Below, piece by piece: positions 1 to 6,009 of a DNA stretch of 10,328 bases. The position numbers and the translations under genes were made by a program. The stretch is taken from NCBI GenBank assembly GCA_964487215.1, contig CAZAPU010000031.1, positions 1-10,328 on the forward strand. The letters run 5' to 3'. The notes beneath the pieces were generated by a model. The model did not search any database. It saw nothing but the letters and a program-made list of their open reading frames with translations, and had not been told where the DNA came from. Numbering within the stretch: position 1 is the first letter of the stretch; the number at the start of each line of letters is the position of its first letter. Source of the stretch: CAG-611 sp964487215 (lineage in GTDB: Bacteria; Bacillota_I; Bacilli_A; RF39; UBA660).

Positions 1-753
1 CATGAATTCTTACCTCATACAGATGAAGAAATTAAACCACTTGCAGAAAGTTTAGGCATGACATTTGAAGCATTAAAAACTAGAGTTGAATCATTGAAAG
101 AATTCAATCCAATGATGGGACATAGAGGTTGTAGATTGGCAGTTACTTATCCAGAAATTGCTAAGATGCAAACTAGAGCAGTAATTGAAGCTGCAATTAA
201 TGTAAATAAAGAAGGATTAAATGTAGTACCTGAAATTATGATTCCACTTGTTGGAGATGTAAAAGAATTAAAATATGTAAAAAATGTTGTTTGTGAAACT
301 GCAGATGAAGTAATTAAAGAAAATAATGTTTCATTGAGTTATCATGTTGGTACAATGATTGAAATACCAAGAGCAGCATTAACAGCTGATAAGATTGCTG
401 AAGAAGCAGAATTCTTCTCATTTGGTACAAATGATTTAACTCAAATGACTTATGGATTCTCTAGAGATGATGCAGGAAAATTCTTAAGTGAATATTATAA
501 AAAAGGAATTTTTGAATCAGATCCATTTGCTAAGGTTGATAGAGAAGGTGTAGGACAATTAATGAAGATTGCTGTTGAAAAAGGTAGAACAGTTAGACCT
601 AATATTAAATTAGGTATTTGTGGAGAACATGGTGGTGAACCTTCAAGTATTGAATTCTGTCATTTGCTTGGATTAACTTATGTATCATGTAGTCCATATC
701 GTGTACCTATTGCAAGATTAGCAGCAGCTCAAGCAGCTATAAATAATAAATAA
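1..753 (+). CDS. ppdK: Pyruvate, phosphate dikinase, C-terminal part (5' end outside window)
   Basis: This is the PEP/pyruvate-binding C-terminal domain of PPDK, which interconverts pyruvate + ATP + Pi and PEP + AMP + PPi in the cytoplasm. The frame is open from base 1 (HEFLPHTDEEIKPL...), so the ATG at 58 is internal and the gene enters from the left. About 250 residues are visible, of roughly 870-880 in the family. Hallmarks in order are FNPMMGHRGCRL, the IMIPLV strand, TMIEIPRAAL, FFSFGTNDLTQMTYGFSRDD and GICGEHGGEPSS. The last contains the active-site cysteine (codon 619-621) that acts as general acid/base in PPDK. The end, SCSPYRVPIARLAAAQAAI, is typical of the family. The related PEP synthase and PTS enzyme I share this barrel, but the HEFLPHTDEEI and MMGHRGCRL wording fits PPDK. 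The smr gene starts one base after the stop codon. Confidence 0.96.
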   Translation, partial: HEFLPHTDEEIKPLAESLGMTFEALKTRVESLKEFNPMMGHRGCRLAVTYPEIAKMQTRAVIEAAINVNKEGLNVVPEIMIPLVGDVKELKYVKNVVCETADEVIKENNVSLSYHVGTMIEIPRAALTADKIAEEAEFFSFGTNDLTQMTYGFSRDDAGKFLSEYYKKGIFESDPFAKVDREGVGQLMKIAVEKGRTVRPNIKLGICGEHGGEPSSIEFCHLLGLTYVSCSPYRVPIARLAAAQAAINNK

Positions 754-754
754 T

Positions 755-1012
755 ATGATAGATAATTATATGCTATATAAAAATTTGCCTGAATTAGATT
801 TACATGGATGTAATAGATATGAAGCTAAGATTAAAGTAGAAGAATTTATTAACGATAATAAAAAACTTGGGAATCATTTGATAAAAATCATTCATGGAAA
901 AGGATTAAATATTTTAAAGAATGAAATACATAAATATTTAAAAAGTAATAGAAATATAGTTAATTATAAAATAGATGTGTTTAATGATGGTGTAACTATT
1001 ATTGAAATATAA
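755..1012 (+). CDS. Small stand-alone Smr-domain protein
   Basis: The protein has 85 residues and is almost entirely one Smr (small MutS-related) domain. LDLHG lies at residues 14-18 and IIHGKG at about 45-50; these are the two signature motifs. Smr domains bind or nick nucleic acids: in MutS2 they are the C-terminal nuclease and ribosome-rescue module, and single-domain versions also occur. No MutS2 ATPase part is present here. The ATG at 755 lies one base after the ppdK stop and neither it nor the in-frame ATG at 770 has a clear Shine-Dalgarno site, so translation is probably coupled to ppdK. The true start could be either. The substrate is unknown. It ends at a strong palindromic terminator shared with the convergent sspI-like gene. 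Confidence 0.8.
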   Translation: MIDNYMLYKNLPELDLHGCNRYEAKIKVEEFINDNKKLGNHLIKIIHGKGLNILKNEIHKYLKSNRNIVNYKIDVFNDGVTIIEI

Positions 1013-1038
1013 AAAAGTGAATTAATTCACTTTTTTTT
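1011..1038. terminator. Bidirectional palindromic terminator between smr and sspI
   Basis: A perfect palindrome runs from 1011 to 1036: six A, GTGAATTAATTCAC, six T, with the T-run continuing to 1038. Read on the plus strand it ends ppdK-smr. Read on the minus strand the A-run becomes the U-tract that ends the sspI-like gene. The stop codon of each gene overlaps or touches the element. Confidence 0.85.
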
Positions 1039-1228
1039 CTATTATTTCTAATATATCATTTTGAGTTTTTTTATTTGAATTATTCCAAACAATTTCAAAT
1101 AATACACCAAGACCGGGTAAAACTAATTCATCTTTACCATTAATTGCTATAGTTATTGTGTCAAGTATTTCTTGCTTATTATTACCTTTAAAATTATTAA
1201 TTACATTGTCTCTAATATCTAAATTCAT
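1022..1228 (-). CDS. sspI: Small acid-soluble spore protein, SspI family
   Basis: The protein has 68 residues. It resembles Bacillus SspI, a minor small acid-soluble protein of the spore core, along its whole length: an N-terminal MNLDIRDNVI, then NNFKGNNKQEILDTI, then the conserved LPGLGVLFEIVWNN block (about residues 37-50) and a charged amphipathic tail. SspI is usually 65-72 residues, so the gene looks complete. It has a good ribosome site (AGGTGAT, plus-strand 1232-1238, 3-4 bases before the ATG). It is transcribed opposite to both neighbours and ends inside the shared palindromic terminator. In Bacillus this family is made in the forespore under sigma-G; a sigma-G-like site is listed separately. 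Its presence suggests the organism, or a recent ancestor, forms endospores. The assignment rests on recognised family similarity, not on a search. Confidence 0.82.
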   Translation of the reverse strand: MNLDIRDNVINNFKGNNKQEILDTITIAINGKDELVLPGLGVLFEIVWNNSNKKTQNDILEIIEKKVN

Positions 1229-1243
1229 TTTATCACCTAATAT

Positions 1244-1272
1244 TATTATGTTTTTTTTAAATAAATTTATGT
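1244..1272 (-). promoter_or_regulatory. Possible sigma-G-like promoter for sspI
   Basis: On the minus strand, ACATA (1268-1272) is followed by 17 bases and CATAATA (1244-1250). The sigma-G pattern recalled for Bacillus is roughly GHATR-N17/18-CATnHTA, so the -10 fits fully and the -35 misses only the first base. Transcription would start near 1237, right at the Shine-Dalgarno site, the same short-leader geometry seen at other genes here. In sequence this AT-rich, such a match can occur by chance. Confidence 0.3.
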
Positions 1273-1279
1273 TAAATAA

Positions 1280-1308
1280 TTGAATAATTTTTAATATAAA
1301 TATATAAT
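1280..1308 (+). promoter_or_regulatory. Sigma-A-type promoter for lemA
   Basis: TTGAAT (1280-1285) and TATAAT (1303-1308) are separated by 17 bases. The expected start near 1315 would place the AAGGAGG ribosome site (1315-1321) at the very 5' end of the mRNA, about 15 bases before the ATG. Confidence 0.6.
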
Positions 1309-1329
1309 ATACTTAAGGAGGAATTAAAT

Positions 1330-1884
1330 ATGAATATTGGATTAATTATTGCAATTGGAGTTGTTGTACTTTTATTATTATGGTTTTTAGGATCATATAA
1401 TTCTTTAGTACAATTAAGAAATAGGAAGGATGATCAATGGGCACAAATTGAAGTTCAACTTAAAAGAAGAGCTGATTTGATACCAAATTTAGTTGAAACA
1501 GTGAAAGGATATGCTAAACACGAAAGTGGAACATTAGAAAATGTTATTAAGGCTAGAAATACTTATGTTGCAGCAAAAACACCAGAAGAAGAAATGAAAG
1601 CTTCAGGTGAAATTACTCAAGCATTAAATAAATTATTTGCTTTAGCAGAATCTTATCCTGATTTAAAGGCTAATCAAAACTTTATGAGTTTACAAGCAGA
1701 TTTAAAAGATACTGAAGATAAAGTTTCATTTAGTAGACAACTTTATAATGATGTAGTTTTAAAATATAATAATAAAGTTCAAATGATACCATCTAATATT
1801 GTTGCAGGAATTGCTGGATTCAAAAAAGCAGAATTTTTTGAGGCTGGAGAAGCTGCAAAAGAAGCACCAAAAGTTAGTTTTTAA
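1330..1884 (+). CDS. lemA: LemA family membrane-anchored protein
   Basis: The protein has 184 residues, the usual LemA length. It starts with one hydrophobic helix (about residues 4-22), followed by the family signature SYNSLVQLRNRKDDQWAQIE and QLKRRADLIPNLVETVKGYAKHE, then a helical cytoplasmic-type bundle with NQNFMSLQADLKDTEDKVSFSRQLYNDVVLKYNN, and ends PSNIVAGIAGFKKAEFF plus a short acidic/lysine tail. LemA proteins are membrane-tethered helical proteins of unknown biochemical role, often encoded beside DUF2207 or TPM-domain proteins with Gly-rich tails. The next gene is exactly such a partner. Start choice is clear: AAGGAGG lies eight bases before the ATG. A promoter precedes it and an intrinsic hairpin separates it from the DUF2207 gene, so LemA may be made in excess of its partner. 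Confidence 0.93.
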   Translation: MNIGLIIAIGVVVLLLLWFLGSYNSLVQLRNRKDDQWAQIEVQLKRRADLIPNLVETVKGYAKHESGTLENVIKARNTYVAAKTPEEEMKASGEITQALNKLFALAESYPDLKANQNFMSLQADLKDTEDKVSFSRQLYNDVVLKYNNKVQMIPSNIVAGIAGFKKAEFFEAGEAAKEAPKVSF

Positions 1885-1885
1885 T

Positions 1886-1909
1886 AGCTTACAATAGTAA
1901 GCTTTTTTT
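1886..1909 (+). terminator. Intergenic terminator/attenuator between lemA and the DUF2207 gene
   Basis: AGCTTAC (1886-1892), loop AATA and GTAAGCT (1897-1903) form a 7-bp stem followed by a T-run to 1909. The next gene's AGGAGG (1910-1915) starts immediately after the T-run. No separate promoter is evident for the next gene, so partial termination with read-through is the likely outcome. Confidence 0.7.
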
Positions 1910-1920
1910 AGGAGGAAACT

Positions 1921-3762
1921 GTGAAGAAAAAATACTTATTATTACTTTTTATTTTCTTTTTATTTCCATTTAGTGTTTTAGCAGTAGATGATGTTGATTA
2001 TACTATTACTGGTTTTAAAATAGATGCTAATATAGAAGAAAATGGTAATGTAAAAGTTTGTGAATATATAAAGCAAACAGGTAGTTTTAATGGATATGTT
2101 AGAGATTTGTATTATAAAGATGGAGATAGTACATATACACCGACTGGTATTACAGATATAGCTGTTTATGATTTAGTTGTTGGTTCAATGACTAAAGGAA
2201 CAAAATTTAATGAAGTAGATTATGCATATAGTGGAGATACTTTAAAATATATTGTAACTAATAGTACCTATGGGCCATCTATTAAAATGTTTAATGAAAA
2301 TGAAAGTGGTTCTAAAGGATATGTACTTTGTTATGCATTACAAAATACTATTTTAGTACATAATGATGTAGCTGAATTATATTATAATTTTATACCATCT
2401 GGATTTGGTGAACTTTTAGAAAATGTATCAGTAAATGTTTATTTACCAGAAAAAGATGCTACATTAAGAGTTTGGGCTCATGGTTCATTAATTGGTAATA
2501 TTTCTATTGAAGATAATGGTTATGTTAACTATGCTAAAGCTACTATTGATTATATAAATCCATATGAAACATTAAATATAAGGATGACCTTTGATCCTAA
2601 TTTAGTAAAATATAGTATAAGAAATTTAAATGATAATGCTTTGGATTCTATATTAAATGAAGAGGAAGAATTAGCAAAAGAAGCAAATGAAGAAAGAGAA
2701 AGGGCAAAAACTATTACTGGAGTACAAATAGCTATAATAGTTGCATATTTTTTAGTAGTTATAGGAATTATTATTTATGCTTATTTTAAACACGATAAGG
2801 AATATAAAATAGATTTTAATATGGATTATTATCGTGATTTTCCAGGTGAATATGGACCAGAAATATTAGAATATTTGCTTAAAAAGTCAGTTAGTACTGC
2901 TGGATATTCTGCTAGTATACTTAATATGATTTATAAAAAAGATCTTAAAGTAGAAACATTAGAAGAAAAGAAAACAGATTATAAGTTTATTAAAGCAGAT
3001 AATTTTGCTAAACCATTAACGGATGAAGAAGCAGAAATAATGGATTTTTTAATTAATACAATTGGAAATGGAAATGAGGTTCTATTAAGTCAAATTAAAA
3101 ATTATGGTAAAGTGGAAAGTACAGCTACTAAATTTTTAAATAGTTATAATAAATGGAAGATTCATACCAAAACAAAAGCTAAAGAATATAATTTTTACGA
3201 AAAAAGTAAAGTTGGTTTATTAGCCACACTTGTTATTTTTATAACAATGGCAGCAATATTTTTTACAATAGATCTTTATAATGGTTTAACTATTTTTCCA
3301 CTATTAATTTTTGGAATAGGAAGTTGTATTTATTTAGCAACAATTAAGCGAAAAACTAGAAGTGGTGCTGTTGAATATAAAAAATGGATGGCATTTAAGA
3401 AATTCTTAGTTGATTTTGGAACTTTTGATAAGAAAGATTTACCAGAAATAATTCTTTGGGAAAAATATTTGGTATATGCTACTGTATTAGGAGTTGCAGA
3501 TAAATTAGAAAAAACAATGAAAATAAAAATTGAAGAATTTAGTCAAAATGATGTAACATTTACAGATATATATTTTACTAATATGTTACTTAGATCATCA
3601 ATTGCTTCTTCAGTTAATAGTTCAATTTCTAATGCTATTTCTACATCTACTGCAACTATTGCAGCTTCTCAAGCTTCTTCTGGAGCTGGAGGAGGTGGAG
3701 GATTCTCTGGAGGTGGAGGATTTTCTGGAGGTGGAGGCGGTGGCGGAGGCCATGGCTTCTAA
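1921..3762 (+). CDS. DUF2207 domain membrane protein with Gly-rich C-terminus
   Basis: The protein has 613 residues and starts at GTG, five bases after AGGAGG. Residues 1-21 are a signal peptide (MKKK, a long Leu/Phe core, then VLA before VDDVDY). Residues about 25-230 form the extracytoplasmic DUF2207 beta-rich domain, beginning with YTITGFKIDANIEENGNVKVCE. An acidic, helical linker (about 240-263) leads to a membrane helix (about 266-289), a cytoplasmic stretch, and a two-helix hairpin (about 432-450 and 454-475). WEKYLVYATVLGVADKLEK (about 513-531) is the conserved C-terminal block of the family. Residues 587-613 are almost all glycine with two FSGGGG units and a final GHGF, recalling the Gly-rich ends of TPM-domain proteins. 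Function is unknown; the LemA neighbour is the usual one. A Ser/Ala/Thr-rich stretch precedes the glycine tail. Confidence 0.88.
   Translation: MKKKYLLLLFIFFLFPFSVLAVDDVDYTITGFKIDANIEENGNVKVCEYIKQTGSFNGYVRDLYYKDGDSTYTPTGITDIAVYDLVVGSMTKGTKFNEVDYAYSGDTLKYIVTNSTYGPSIKMFNENESGSKGYVLCYALQNTILVHNDVAELYYNFIPSGFGELLENVSVNVYLPEKDATLRVWAHGSLIGNISIEDNGYVNYAKATIDYINPYETLNIRMTFDPNLVKYSIRNLNDNALDSILNEEEELAKEANEERERAKTITGVQIAIIVAYFLVVIGIIIYAYFKHDKEYKIDFNMDYYRDFPGEYGPEILEYLLKKSVSTAGYSASILNMIYKKDLKVETLEEKKTDYKFIKADNFAKPLTDEEAEIMDFLINTIGNGNEVLLSQIKNYGKVESTATKFLNSYNKWKIHTKTKAKEYNFYEKSKVGLLATLVIFITMAAIFFTIDLYNGLTIFPLLIFGIGSCIYLATIKRKTRSGAVEYKKWMAFKKFLVDFGTFDKKDLPEIILWEKYLVYATVLGVADKLEKTMKIKIEEFSQNDVTFTDIYFTNMLLRSSIASSVNSSISNAISTSTATIAASQASSGAGGGGGFSGGGGFSGGGGGGGGHGF
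3691..3741 (+). repeat. 18-bp tandem repeat encoding the Gly-rich tail
   Basis: Two nearly identical 18-base units (3691-3708 and 3709-3726, one base different) begin GGAGGTGGAGGATT and encode GGGGFS. A third, partial copy starts at 3727 and runs into GGCGGTGGCGG. The stretch is the most GC-rich in the window and is prone to slippage that would change tail length in frame. Confidence 0.8.
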
Positions 3763-3777
3763 AATATAAATAAGAAT

Positions 3778-3806
3778 AAATGTACTATTATGTAGTACAT
3801 TTTTTT
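3778..3806 (+). terminator. Terminator after the DUF2207 gene
   Basis: AAATGTACTA (3778-3787), loop TTATG and TAGTACATTT (3793-3802) form a 10-bp stem with the T-run continuing to 3806. It ends the lemA operon; the polymerase-gene promoter begins 10 bases further on. Confidence 0.85.
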
Positions 3807-3815
3807 GTTTGGATA

Positions 3816-3844
3816 TTGCAAACAAATGTTTTTGTTGTTATAAT
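3816..3844 (+). promoter_or_regulatory. Promoter for the Y-family polymerase gene
   Basis: TTGCAA (3816-3821) is followed by 17 bases and TATAAT (3839-3844), preceded by TG one base away (extended -10). Transcription would start near 3851, at the GGTGAG ribosome site, about 10 bases before the ATG at 3861. No LexA-box-like palindrome was recognised around it. Confidence 0.65.
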
Positions 3845-3860
3845 GAAAATGGTGAGATAT

Positions 3861-5066
3861 ATGGAAAAAATAATTATGCATATTGATGTAAATAATGCTT
3901 TTCTTTCTTGGTCTGCTATTGATATGTTAGAAAAAGGCTATAAGGTAGATATAAGAGATATGTGTGCAGTTATTGGTGGCAGTAAAGAAACAAGATCTGC
4001 TATTGTACTTGCCAAGTCTTATCCTGCAAAGAAAATGGGTGTAAAATCAGCCGAAACAATTTATGAAGCTAAGAAAAAATGCCCGGCTTTAAAAGTTTAT
4101 CCACCAAATTATGAATTTTATGATAAAAAAAGTAGAGAATTATTTGATTTATTAAGCTCATATACTCCTGATATAGAAATAGCATCAATTGATGAATGTT
4201 ATTTAGATTATAGTGCTGTGAAAAGTTTATATGGTAATGAATTAGATTTTGCAAAGAAAATCCAAGCTGAAATATATAATAAATTAAAATTTACTGTAAA
4301 TATTGGAATAGCAAATAATAAATTATGTGCGAAAATGGCAAGTGATTTTTCTAAACCAAATAAAATTCATACAGCATATGATTTTGAAGTAAAAGAAAAA
4401 CTGTTTCCTTTACCTGTTGAAGATTTATTTGGAGTAGGTAAAACAACAGCAGATAAATTAAAACTTTTAGGTATAAAAACTATTGAAGATTTAGCTAATT
4501 ATGACATAAATACTTTAACTAAACATTTTAAGAATATGGCCATTCAATTGAAAAATAAAGCAAATGGTATTGATGATAGTGAAGTAATAAGTGATTATAT
4601 TAAACCAAAAGGAATAAGTACAGAAATCACTTTAGTAAAGGATGAATCTGATAAAGAAAAACTATTAGATTTATTGTTTTCATTAACTGAAGTAGTAGCA
4701 ATTAGATTAAGAAAAGAGAAAAAATTTGCTTATACTGTATGTATTATTTTAAAGACTTATGATTTCAAAAGAAAGAATCATCAAAAGAAAATGCCATATG
4801 CTACTAATTCTACTGATACTATATTTTCTTTTGTAAAAGAAACTTTTTTAGAATTTTATGATAATATACCTATAAGACTAATAGGGGTTAGAATTACAGA
4901 TTTTACAGATAAAAAAGTGGTTCAAACTTCGTTATTTGATTCTATTGATAAAGAAGAAAAAAATGAAAAAATAGATAATACTTTAGATGAATTAAAAGAA
5001 AAGTTTGGTAATAATATAATAAAAAAGGCTAGTGCTTTAAATAAATATAGTAAGATAAAATTATAA
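3861..5066 (+). CDS. dinB: Y-family DNA polymerase (DinB/Pol IV-like)
   Basis: The protein has 401 residues from the ATG at 3861, chosen because GGTGAG lies four bases upstream and MEKIIMHIDVNNAF is the normal family start; the longer frame from 3780 would begin inside the preceding terminator. It is an error-prone translesion polymerase. D9 (HIDVNNAF) and D111-E112 (SIDECYLD) match the three catalytic carboxylates, and F14 sits at the steric-gate position. The palm/finger blocks RSAIVLAKSYPAKKMGV and KVYPPNYEFYDKKS follow; a helix-hairpin-helix thumb (PVEDLFGVGKTTADKLKLLGIKTIEDL) and the little-finger domain come next. QTSLF (residues 355-359) is a good beta-clamp-binding pentapeptide. The IDVNNAFLSW wording marks a Bacillota subgroup slightly apart from classical DinB, so the symbol is approximate. 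The tRNA promoter begins seven bases after its stop. Confidence 0.9.
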   Translation: MEKIIMHIDVNNAFLSWSAIDMLEKGYKVDIRDMCAVIGGSKETRSAIVLAKSYPAKKMGVKSAETIYEAKKKCPALKVYPPNYEFYDKKSRELFDLLSSYTPDIEIASIDECYLDYSAVKSLYGNELDFAKKIQAEIYNKLKFTVNIGIANNKLCAKMASDFSKPNKIHTAYDFEVKEKLFPLPVEDLFGVGKTTADKLKLLGIKTIEDLANYDINTLTKHFKNMAIQLKNKANGIDDSEVISDYIKPKGISTEITLVKDESDKEKLLDLLFSLTEVVAIRLRKEKKFAYTVCIILKTYDFKRKNHQKKMPYATNSTDTIFSFVKETFLEFYDNIPIRLIGVRITDFTDKKVVQTSLFDSIDKEEKNEKIDNTLDELKEKFGNNIIKKASALNKYSKIKL

Positions 5067-5072
5067 ATATAC

Positions 5073-5100
5073 TTGAAAAATAAGAAAATTATGCTATAAT
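5073..5100 (+). promoter_or_regulatory. tRNA-Lys promoter
   Basis: TTGAAA (5073-5078), a 16-base spacer and TATAAT (5095-5100), with an extended TGC just before the -10. Start expected near 5107, giving a 5' leader of about 13 bases before the tRNA. The -10 overlaps a small inverted repeat (TGCTAT...ATAGCG, 5092-5109) followed by seven T, which may weakly terminate polymerase-gene transcripts. Confidence 0.7.
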
Positions 5101-5119
5101 TAAATAGCGATATTTTTTT

Positions 5120-5195
5120 GGTTCCTTAGCTCAGCTGGTAGAGCAACAGACTCTTAATCTGTGGGTCTAGGGTTCGAATCCCTAAGGAATCACCA
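5120..5195 (+). tRNA. tRNA-Lys (anticodon CUU)
   Basis: The 76-base gene folds fully. Acceptor GGTTCCT pairs with AGGAATC (5185-5191, one G-U). The D-arm is GCTC-AGCTGGTAGA-GC. The anticodon stem ACAGA/TCTGT encloses loop CTCTTAA, giving anticodon CTT (reads AAG, Lys). The T-arm TAGGG-TTCGAAT-CCCTA is canonical. The discriminator is A and the CCA end is encoded. Its own promoter and terminator flank it. In a genome this AT-rich, AAA should dominate and a UUU-anticodon lysine tRNA is expected elsewhere; this one would serve the AAG codons. Confidence 0.97.
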
Positions 5196-5206
5196 TTTTA
5201 CAAATT

Positions 5207-5230
5207 AAGATAGTTAAACTATCTTTTTTT
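5207..5230 (+). terminator. tRNA-Lys terminator
   Basis: AAGATAG (5207-5213) and CTATCTT (5219-5225) pair around TTAAA, with a T-run to 5230. The last T of the tract abuts the next gene's extended -10. Confidence 0.85.
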
Positions 5231-5239
5231 TGTTATAAT
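5231..5239 (+). promoter_or_regulatory. Extended -10 promoter for the glutamine amidotransferase gene
   Basis: TGTTATAAT is a perfect extended -10 (TGn plus TATAAT at 5234-5239). No -35 is visible, since that region is occupied by the tRNA terminator stem. Start near 5246 puts GGTGAT (5246-5251) at the mRNA 5' end. Confidence 0.6.
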
Positions 5240-5255
5240 ATTAATGGTGATTAAT

Positions 5256-5954
5256 ATGAAACCTATTATTGGAATAGTAGGAAGACCTGCAATTGATGAA
5301 TGCAATCTTTTGGTAATGTCTGTTATGGATAACTATAGACTTGCAGTTATAAAAGCTGGTGGTATACCTATAATAATTACACCACCACAAATTATTGATT
5401 ATTGGAATACTAAAAATAAAGATATTCCAGAATTAACAAAAGAAGATAAAGAAATACTAGAAAATCAAATAAATTTATGTGATGGCATTTTAATTGGAGG
5501 AGGAGAAAGAATTCTTCCATATCAAAAATATATTTATGAATATACAACTAAAATAGATAAACCTTTATTAGGCATATGTTTGGGAATGCAAATTTTTGCC
5601 TATTATCAAGATTATAACAATATAAAGAAGAATGAAACTGTTTTGAATCATAGAAATTTAGAAGAAAAATATCTACATGATGTTTATATTTCTAAAGATT
5701 CAATTTTATATAAAATATTAAAAAAAGATAAGTTAACTGTTAATAGTTTTCATAGTTATCATATACAAGATATTAAAGGATATAAGATAATAGCAAAATC
5801 TGAAGATGGATTGATTGAAGCAATAGAAAATCCTAAAAGTAGATTTAATGTTGGCATTCAATGGCATCCTGAGGTAATGATGAAATATGATGAGGACAAT
5901 TATAAATTAATGAAATATTTTATTGATGTATGTAAATCAAAAATAACTATATAA
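5256..5954 (+). CDS. Class I glutamine amidotransferase, gamma-glutamyl-GABA hydrolase (PuuD) type
   Basis: The protein has 232 residues and belongs to the peptidase C26 branch of class I glutamine amidotransferases, which hydrolyse gamma-glutamyl amide bonds. The nucleophile is C108 in GICLGMQIF; H204 and E206 in IQWHPEV complete the triad. CDGILIGGGE (75-84) is the oxyanion-side loop and VNSFHSYHI precedes the C-terminal strands. The start at 5256 gives MKPIIGIVGRP, the usual family opening, with GGTGAT four bases upstream; the ATG at 5244 lies upstream of that ribosome site at the predicted transcript start. The segment between GGGE and the nucleophile is shorter than usual for PuuD, lacking the familiar GGDxxP and RDxxE wording, so the natural substrate is open. 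No polyamine genes are nearby. It sits as a single gene between the tRNA terminator and its own weak hairpin. Confidence 0.82.
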   Translation: MKPIIGIVGRPAIDECNLLVMSVMDNYRLAVIKAGGIPIIITPPQIIDYWNTKNKDIPELTKEDKEILENQINLCDGILIGGGERILPYQKYIYEYTTKIDKPLLGICLGMQIFAYYQDYNNIKKNETVLNHRNLEEKYLHDVYISKDSILYKILKKDKLTVNSFHSYHIQDIKGYKIIAKSEDGLIEAIENPKSRFNVGIQWHPEVMMKYDEDNYKLMKYFIDVCKSKITI

Positions 5955-5967
5955 TAGTTGTTTTTTT
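5945..5967 (+). terminator. Short terminator after the amidotransferase gene
   Basis: AACTAT (5945-5950), loop ATA and ATAGTT (5954-5959) form a weak 6-bp stem, followed by G and seven T (5961-5967). The stop codon lies in the loop and second arm. Few G-C pairs make it less certain than the others. Confidence 0.55.
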
Positions 5968-5974
5968 GTTTTTA

Positions 5975-5983
5975 TGTTATAAT
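5975..5983 (+). promoter_or_regulatory. Extended -10 promoter for transketolase
   Basis: TGTTATAAT (TATAAT at 5978-5983), with no convincing -35. Start near 5990 would give a leader of about 20 bases before the ATG at 6010, containing GAGGT. Confidence 0.6.
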
Positions 5984-6009
5984 AATTCATGGAAGTTGAG
6001 GTAGTAATT

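Noticed and set aside
58..60. ATG at 58 as the start of the first gene
   Set aside because: The frame is open to base 1 and the encoded residues before it match PPDK, so this ATG is internal.
3691..3741. CRISPR-like direct repeats
   Set aside because: They are contiguous coding tandem repeats for a glycine tail, with no spacers and no cas genes.
3622..3825. Minus-strand ORF of 67 codons rich in Ser and Arg
   Set aside because: It is the antisense shadow of the Gly/Ser-rich tail of the DUF2207 gene and of its terminator; there is no ribosome site or recognisable domain.
3780..3860. Upstream extension of the polymerase gene (27 extra residues)
   Set aside because: It would start inside the terminator stem and upstream of the promoter's -10; the ATG at 3861 has the ribosome site and the family N-terminus.
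4069..4254. Minus-strand ORF of 61 codons inside the Y-family polymerase gene
   Set aside because: It is fully antisense to a well-conserved catalytic region, with no promoter or ribosome site.
5120..5195. tRNA-Lys as an integration (att) site of a mobile element
   Set aside because: No integrase gene and no duplicate of the tRNA 3' end is visible downstream; the tRNA is followed at once by its own terminator and an ordinary gene.
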